Source: Histomonas meleagridis
Taxonomy: Eukaryota > Parabasalia > Tritrichomonadida > Dientamoebidae
Direction of reading: 5' to 3'
DNA length: 64,000 bases
Assembly: GCA_020186115.1 (NCBI GenBank)
Contig: WSYJ01000186.1
Coordinates: 3,320,423 to 3,384,422 of the forward strand
The notes under the pieces were generated by a model. That model worked only from the letters and a program-made list of their open reading frames with translations. It was not told the origin of the DNA and made no database searches. How positions within the stretch are numbered: the stretch's first letter is position 1; every line of letters starts with the position of its first letter. Below, in pieces: positions 58,232 to 64,000 of the stretch. A program made the translations under genes and the position numbers.

Positions 58232-59392
58232 ATGAGTGAAAAAGGTATTAATAATACCATAGATAAATCTCACTTTAAGACTTATAACCATGTTAAAAAC
58301 CATGTTAAAAATAAATATCCTAATACTAAGAAAAAACGTATAAAATCTATTATAAAACAACGTGTAAGAGATAGACATTTAAAAGATAATGATATTAAAT
58401 CATATATGATAAAGATATTTAGTAATAGGCCTAATACTTGGTTTCATGATATATATGATAACGGTAAAAATAATAACCCAAGATATTGGCATATATTTAT
58501 TGGAACTAATAACAGATATGTTGTAGTATATCCATTAAATAGTAAATCTGCTAAAGATATTAATAATACTTTAACACAATTTATTAATAAATATCATCCT
58601 ATAAAATTAACATCTGATGAAGAGTCAGCATTTATAGAAAAGAATAATATTAAACTATGTAATGATAATAATGTATCTTTACATATTATAACTGATAAAA
58701 ATCATTCTTCACTAGGTATTATAGATAGATTTATTAGAACATTAAAAGATATGAATACTACTACTGAAAAATCTAAACATGAAATTATTGATAAAAAATA
58801 TACTTATCTAACACCACATAGAATGAATAAATTTATCAATATTTATAATAATAGTTATCATAGTTCTATAGGTTGTTCACCAAAAGAAATGTTTAATAAT
58901 CCAAAACTTGAAAAAGAATATATATTTAAATGTATAGATTTATCAGATAAACAAAAAAGAATAAAGAATTAAATAATACCTATAGGATCATATGTTAGAT
59001 ATATATTACCTAGAAATGATGGATTAACTAAGAAAAGATATCAAGTAAGTAGAGAGTGCTATAAAATTGATGATAGAAGGGGTAATATGTATACATTAAT
59101 AGCTAAAGATGGAACTGTGCTTACAAAACCTAGACATCAATTAATACTTATGAATAAAGATGGTAGTAAACCAAATAATATAAAATGGGGGTCTACTTTC
59201 CCTAATAAGTGGAATGGAGAAATTGTTAAAATACTTGATTATAATAATAAAACTAATAAATATAAAGTGTTGTTTACAGTACCTGGTAAAAAAGATTATA
59301 TATACATAATACCAGCATCATTTTTAAGGGGTAATACTCCTCAGATAATGAGTGATATTGAGAAAGAGTATTTTAAGCAGCCACAACAATAA
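58232..59392 (+). pseudogene. Maverick retroviral-type integrase with one in-frame TAA
   Basis: A zinc-finger-poor basic head (KNKYPNTKKKRIKSIIKQRV) is followed by an rve-type catalytic core: TWFHDIYDNG (first Asp), NRYVVVYPL, LTSDEESAF (second Asp), SSLGIIDRFIRTLKDM (third acidic residue Asp) and SIGCSPKEMF. A TAA at 58970-58972 splits the gene. Reading then continues without shift as IGSYVRYILPRNDGL into a chromodomain/SH3-like tail ending at 59392. Without the stop the protein would be about 387 residues. Integrase joins element ends to host DNA. It looks recently inactivated. Confidence 0.85.
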
Positions 59393-60257
59393 CCTTTATT
59401 TTTGCACAAAAAACCTTTACAAAACATACTTTTAAAAATTATGATGAAATAGATAAAATCTCTAGTGATTTTGTATCTGTGCAGATGCACAGATGGAAAT
59501 GATGGTTTTCACCAAAAGTCCATTTTTGAGACCTTTTTATGGTTCTATTTTTTTAACGGTGATTTATTATGAATTCCTAGTACAAATGCATACTTTTAGA
59601 ATAGAACTATAAAAGTATGTACTTTTTATATGTTCTATTTTGGAGTGATTGTTTACATATGTATTTATAAGGGTTTTGTTATGTGCACAGATAGTTCACA
59701 GATGCACAGATAAAATGGCCATTTCTAAAGAAAAGTGTGAAAATGATTTTTTTATGCTTCTGCTTTTAAAGTTATATATTTATGAAGTATATATTCAAAA
59801 ATTTTTGCCCCCCAACAATAAATCACTTAAATGTATATATATGAACACATAAATAAGTATACTTGTGGAAAATGTTTTTATGATTATTATTTTTTAGATG
59901 TAAACTTCAGTCCCGAGGCGAACGTAGTGAGCTGAGGGCACACACCGAAGCGAAGCGGAGAACACACTGGCTCCCCTTCAGGGGAGAGAATGTGTGCTGT
60001 GTGTGTGTGTGTTTATTATCACTTTTTCATCATCTATTAATTTATCATTGTATATTTTATATTCAATAATAGCATATATATCACGGATTTGTTCTTTTGG
60101 TTTTAATGTATATTTTCTAACTTGTTTTTTATCATCGATTGCTTTATTATTAAGCTTATATTCAAAATATTTTTTAAATATATTTTCATCATATATATCA
60201 CTATGTTTATTAATTATTTATTCATATTTATTTCAAGATATTCTTTTAACCTTACAA
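59393..60257. repeat. Maverick right-side noncoding region: TGCACAGAT copies, hairpins and a GC-rich block
   Basis: TGCACAGAT occurs in three direct copies and one inverted copy: a perfect palindrome arm pair at 59475-59483 and 59486-59494, then 59684-59692 and 59703-59711. A 10-bp inverted pair CATACTTTTA/TAAAAGTATG lies at 59589-59598 and 59610-59619. A GC-rich block at about 59910-60010 has hairpin CTCCCC-TTCA-GGGGAG (59971-59986) nested in ACACA/TGTGT. A minus-strand protein-like scrap at about 60250-59998 (NKAIDDKKQVRKYTLKPKEQ) is probably a Maverick gene remnant. Confidence 0.6.
60250..60257 (+). repeat. 8-bp target-site duplication, left copy
   Basis: CCTTACAA, identical to 62840-62847, directly flanks the inverted repeat of the element at 60258. 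Confidence 0.85.
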
Positions 60258-60271
60258 AAAAGGGGCGACAA
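60258..60271 (+). repeat. terminal inverted repeat, left
   Basis: AAAAGGGGCGACAA; 13 of 14 bases match the reverse complement of 62826-62839. Confidence 0.85.
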
Positions 60272-60709
60272 AGCCGTTTAAAAAACCGCCAAAATTTATA
60301 TTTTGAATATTGGCCTAAATAAAGAACATGCCATCATTCAAAATACAATATTTTGTAAAATATTGTCTTGAATTATATAAAATGAAATATTATCTCATAT
60401 TAACATACAGATATTGAGTAAGAACACCTTTTTTATTAAATAATTTATTTTTTACAACATTCAATATTGAATGGTTTACGCGTTACAACATTCTAAATAT
60501 TGGAAAAATCGAAAAATTGATAATTTATAAAAAACGGCTAGACAAAATTCCTTAATATCATATATTTATTGTCTATATAATGAATTCAATCAAATATCTT
60601 GAAATTAGAAAAATCGTATCGTAACGTTTTTAGATATTATTATTTGAATATATTTGGTCGGACGGCGAAGCAGTTTAAAATTCGAAAAAGTGACAATAAG
60701 AAAAATTTA

Positions 60710-62642
60710 CTAAACTAGTTGGGAAGATTCAACATTTCTTCTAATGGTAGCATATCCAGTTGATGATACAATTCTTGAATTACTTATTGATACCCATTTT
60801 TTATCAGTACTTATTTGAAAATACTTATATATAATGTCATTAAGAGAAATTTCATCAGAAAATTTTTCAGTAATTTTAGAAAATAATGTTTTCATTTTAG
60901 CTGAAATCAAACTTTGATCTAATTCAAAAATTGTTGAAGCTTCCTTGATGTATTTAGAAATTTCAAAATGTAAAATTTCTTCATCTTTACTAAGGAATGC
61001 CCCACTATCTGAAATTCTTTCAGATATTTTAATGTCTGAATTTGGTATGCATATTTTTTTATACATTACTTGTTGGCAACATCTCATAAAATTTGTTGCA
61101 CTATGATTGTAATGACACAACCTCCTAACTTGGCCAAAAAAATGTTCAAGCCAATGGGTACCACAAGCACCAAGATGAATATCTTTGTTTTGATAAAGGA
61201 TATACGAGTGACATCACTTTATCAATAGTATTTATATCGTATATACACATGTAAGGATTTTTTTTTTCTGACATTGAGCGTGTTTGTTTTCGATCTCGTA
61301 TTTTCATATTATAAGTTTATTTATAAAGATACATCAACGCCCAACATAATGACAAACATTCAATTCTTTGAGTTCTATTTAAATTTTTATCCATAACAGA
61401 CTTAATAAGTAATGTTGCAGGAATAAGTGATATTAACACTAATTTTTTTGTTTCAAATGCTTTAAAAATATTATTATCGGTAAATAACATTATTGGTAGC
61501 ATATCGTCCATCTTTTTACTATGACTTCCATCCAAAATAAATTCTGGGATGCCAACATCAATATAATCCTTATTGTTAATCACCAAATCTCTATCAGGTA
61601 AAACACAAATTGAACTTCCACATACGATTCTATACCTCATGCATTTTACAAGATGGAGCATATCTTCAATAACAAGAGGCATGTTTAAATCACTGATTAA
61701 ATTTGGTAAAGAACAAGAAATATTAAATTTTTGAAATTAATCACAAATTGATTTAACAAACTTTAAATAACCAGTATCTCCGTCAAATGAAATGCCAACG
61801 ACATTTATACCCAAGCCACCATGTAATATTGCAATTAATTCTAATTGAGATACAATTTCATTGTCAGATGAACCATTTTCTTTTGGTTTTTTACATGAAG
61901 GGAAACCACCATTTCTTGAAGATATTGGACATATATAATAGACGAAATAATCGTTAATAATATCTTGTTTGTTTTCATCTATAAATGATAATAATGCCTC
62001 TGAAGATGATCTCAAATAAGCAGCTATATCTCTGTCAATATAACATTCCTCCATTAAACCTTCAATAAATCCATCTTTATGTATAATAACATTTGGTGAT
62101 ATACCAGCTGCGTCAACTGCTAGAATAACATCATGGTTATTTTGGGAATAATTCTCATTTAAAAACACTTACAAAAGATGATCTATATGTTATATACTTC
62201 CATCAAATACCTCTTTTGTAATATTTAACCTTTTATATTCTTCATTCTTCCAACGTTGAATTGTTCTCCAACAAGGGAATCCTAAATTGAACTCCATTGA
62301 CATCCATAAAGACTGTCCCATATTAGACAGACATATATAATCAGGTATAGCTTTTTTGTTGTATCTCTTTGTTGAAAGAGAATCAACATGCATTTTTAAA
62401 TAACAGTTATTCTCTATACTATGCAAAAGCTCACTTCTGGGATGTAATGACTCAATTTCTTTTTGTAATTATTTGTTTTCTTCAGATAATTGCTTATATT
62501 TAAATGAATGTAAATTAAATGAAGTTTTTAAATTTTTGATCTCTTTCTGTAAACGTAAAACTTGATATCGGAGTTGAGCATCAGTTGCATCTTGGAGATC
62601 ATTTTTTCTTGGCTTAAAACCCCTTGTACATGTTGGTTTCAT
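60710..62642 (-). pseudogene. P-element/THAP9-like DDE transposase, interrupted by stops
   Basis: From MKPTCTRGFKPRKND at 62642 (basic, coiled coil) reading runs in one frame through TAA codons at about 62469, 62202, 62172, 61737 and 61317. A frameshift at about 61190 brings the C-terminal part into another frame. Catalytic-type blocks are VILAVDAAGISPN (first Asp), VVGISFDGDTGY (second), EDMLHLVKCMRYR (D..HL.K..R) and THWLEHFFGQVRR (Glu with the FF-GxxR context). The order resembles P-type transposases. No THAP finger is visible. An alternative is another trichomonad DDE family of unknown name. Confidence 0.6.
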
Positions 62643-62825
62643 TGAACAACTTTCTTTTAACGTCAAAAATAAACATTAGAAATTCTCATCGTACATTGAA
62701 ATATATAAATAATAATTTCGCAAAATGTCACGATATAATTTCAAAAATATCGAATTTTGGTGAATTAATCGCTATACTGAGAGTTTATTTTTAAAATTAC
62801 TAAGAATTTTGTCTATAGGAAATTA

Positions 62826-62839
62826 TTGTCGCCCCTTCT
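62826..62839 (-). repeat. terminal inverted repeat, right
   Basis: TTGTCGCCCCTTCT on the plus strand, the inverse of the left repeat with one mismatch. Confidence 0.85.
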
Positions 62840-62847
62840 CCTTACAA
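62840..62847 (+). repeat. 8-bp target-site duplication, right copy
   Basis: CCTTACAA, identical to 60250-60257. Confidence 0.85.
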
Positions 62848-63192
62848 GTAGGGTTTCCTAAAATGAAGTACTTGTACAATCGGTTAAAAGTGACGCAAAG
62901 TATATGTACAAAAAGTGTCTCTCAATCTGAAAGTACTTTTTTTTGAATGGTTTATTGATTTTTCTCAAAAAAAGGTACTTGTACTTGTACATTAACCGCC
63001 AAATTCCGGTTAAAAATAGACCATTCAAATACTTGGTTATAAAAATTGCATTATTTCTTAAATGATGCAGTTTTTGAATTCAAAATTTTTGATTTTTAAG
63101 TTCAAAGTCATGTGTTCAGATTCAAACTTCGAATTTTGATTAAAATTTATTAGATTTTCTCAAATCGATCTGGTATCACATCATTTCTTCGG
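62848..63192. other. noncoding flank between two transposons
   Basis: Contains GTACTTGTAC palindromes at about 62869 and in a tandem pair at about 62978-62992, and GGTTAAAA copies near 62881 and 63009. No gene is seen. It could be Maverick end sequence or the left end of the hAT element. Confidence 0.45.
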
Positions 63193-64000
63193 ATGCAAAA
63201 TATTGTAAGTATTCCATTTATTAAAGCTAATGAAATTTTTGATCTTAATAGACTGAATCAATTACCAAAAATAATTGTACTCAAACCATCAAACTCAATT
63301 ACTCTTTCTTTTGCACAAAAACATAAAAATCATGATTATATTTATATGATGATTGGGTGTAAAATTGGCTTTTGTTCTTTGTGTAACAAATATATTTCTT
63401 CAGATCCAGGGAATGTTTCAAAACATGTTAAAGCAAAACATTATACTTCACAATTATGGAAGAAGGATTTAGATAAAATAATAAATTTTTTTGCAGTTAA
63501 TGCAATTCCACATTTAATAATAAAGTCCAAATCGTTTGCCGAATTATTTCCATATTCATTACCTTTATTAGAGACATTTGAAATCAGATTCCATGAAACT
63601 TATTTAATGATTCAATCGAAAATTAGAAGTATTTATGATCAATGTCCATATTATTCTCTTTCTCTTGATGAATGGACTAGGTATAATTATAATTTTATTG
63701 GAATTTCGGTAACAATCGAGAGTGGTTATTATTTATTATGTTTAACGGTTCCGGACGATATAAGCAGAACATCAAACGTTATTTCCAGAATTTTGGATGA
63801 AAATTTAGCTCGTTATAACTTAGATAGAAATAAAATTGCCTGTACATGCACAGATTGTGCATCTTCTGTAAGAAAAGCAATCAAAATATCAGGCATTGAA
63901 TGGACACCATGTTGCTCTCATATTATAAATAGAGCTTTTTTGATTGGATACCAAATGATTTAACTCTCAAACAAATTATCAATAAATTAAGTGTTTTATA
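63193..64000 (+). pseudogene. hAT-type transposase, N-terminal part, cut by the window end
   Basis: Starts ATG 63193 (MQNIVSIPFIKANEIFDL). A BED zinc finger at about 55-83 reads GFCSLCNKYISSDPGNVSKH with C-x2-C and H-x4-H. The RNase H-like core follows (YYSLSLDEWT with first Asp, CTDCASSVRKA, CCSHIINRAFLIG). The frame closes at TAA 63961-63963. The next bases continue the protein (LTLKQIINKL) in another frame, so a frameshift exists near 63958. hAT elements make 8-bp target duplications; the right end is outside the window. Confidence 0.8.

Larger units (their letters stand above)
60258..62839 (-). mobile_element. 2582-bp DNA transposon (P/hAT-like, 8-bp duplication) with decayed transposase
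   Basis: Bounded by 14-bp inverted repeats A(A/G)AAGGGGCGACAA and an intact 8-bp duplication CCTTACAA on both sides. The only gene inside is the transposase pseudogene on the minus strand (60710-62642). An 8-bp duplication is typical of P and hAT elements. The catalytic-core style (SFDGD, LEHFFG) fits P-like transposases better. Insertion lies in the right part of the Maverick remnant, so it happened after the Maverick. The intact duplication means no rearrangement since. Confidence 0.8.

Noticed and set aside
59649-59852. Plus-strand open frame of 67 codons in the Maverick end region
   Set aside because: Spans the repeated TGCACAGAT sites and has no protein-like pattern.
59994-60281. Plus-strand hydrophobic open frame of 95 codons
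   Set aside because: It is antisense to a more protein-like minus-strand remnant and crosses into the inserted transposon's terminal repeat.
60710-62642. TAA recoded as a sense codon
   Set aside because: All intact host genes in the window end at TAA, TAG or TGA without readthrough; the in-frame TAAs occur only in decayed mobile genes.

Overview
The window looks like nuclear DNA of a parabasalid protist, most likely a Tritrichomonas-type trichomonad. The basis is very AT-rich DNA with short, apparently intron-free genes on both strands, the standard genetic code, BspA-like surface proteins with C-terminal membrane anchors, divergent Rab/Rho GTPases, many ankyrin and ARM proteins, Maverick (Polinton) remnants, and ACGG/CCTTT motifs just upstream of start codons that recall trichomonad core promoter elements. 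The species name is an inference.

About 0.2-8 kb: EMC7-like ER membrane subunit, a UCH-family deubiquitinase, a decayed BspA-like surface protein, an uncharacterised helical protein, ribosomal protein eS1 (S3a) and a divergent Cdc48-like AAA protein. About 8-12.3 kb: an ankyrin gene whose repeats are split by AT-rich spacers, then a class II (B12-type) ribonucleotide reductase with one frameshift. About 12.9-33.3 kb: housekeeping genes (TPR/ARM protein, inositol phosphate kinase, Rab, LRR-PP2C phosphatase, ESCRT-III CHMP2/Vps2, tRNA-Gly, PHD finger protein, AGC-type kinase, RFC2 clamp-loader subunit, UBA-like protein, RbBP5/Swd1-like WD40 protein).

About 33.7-43 kb: a degenerate Rab-like protein with a 5'-truncated non-LTR retrotransposon just upstream, a C2 protein with a PQ-rich tail, a metallophosphoesterase-like protein, ribosomal protein eL42, a steroid 5-alpha-reductase family protein, a UBX protein, and a Qc-SNARE gene overlapping tail to tail with an Atg101 gene. 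About 43-53.9 kb: a decayed ankyrin gene carrying the same spacers, a bromodomain protein, ARM-like proteins, an unusual Rho GTPase without an ATG, a second decayed surface protein, a PQ-loop membrane protein and an ankyrin-UBR-box gene.

From about 53.7 kb the DNA is mobile. A partial, decayed Maverick (capsid-like protein, coiled-coil proteins, small virion-like proteins, retroviral-type integrase) is fused at its left edge to the ankyrin-UBR gene. A separate DNA transposon of 2.58 kb, with 14-bp inverted repeats and an intact 8-bp target duplication, sits at 60258-62839. A hAT-type transposase fragment runs to the window end.

The most novel-looking signals are the conserved AT-rich spacer that recurs at the same point of ankyrin repeats in separate loci, the class II ribonucleotide reductase, the SNARE/Atg101 overlap, the ATG-less Rho gene, and the precisely bounded P/hAT-like element.
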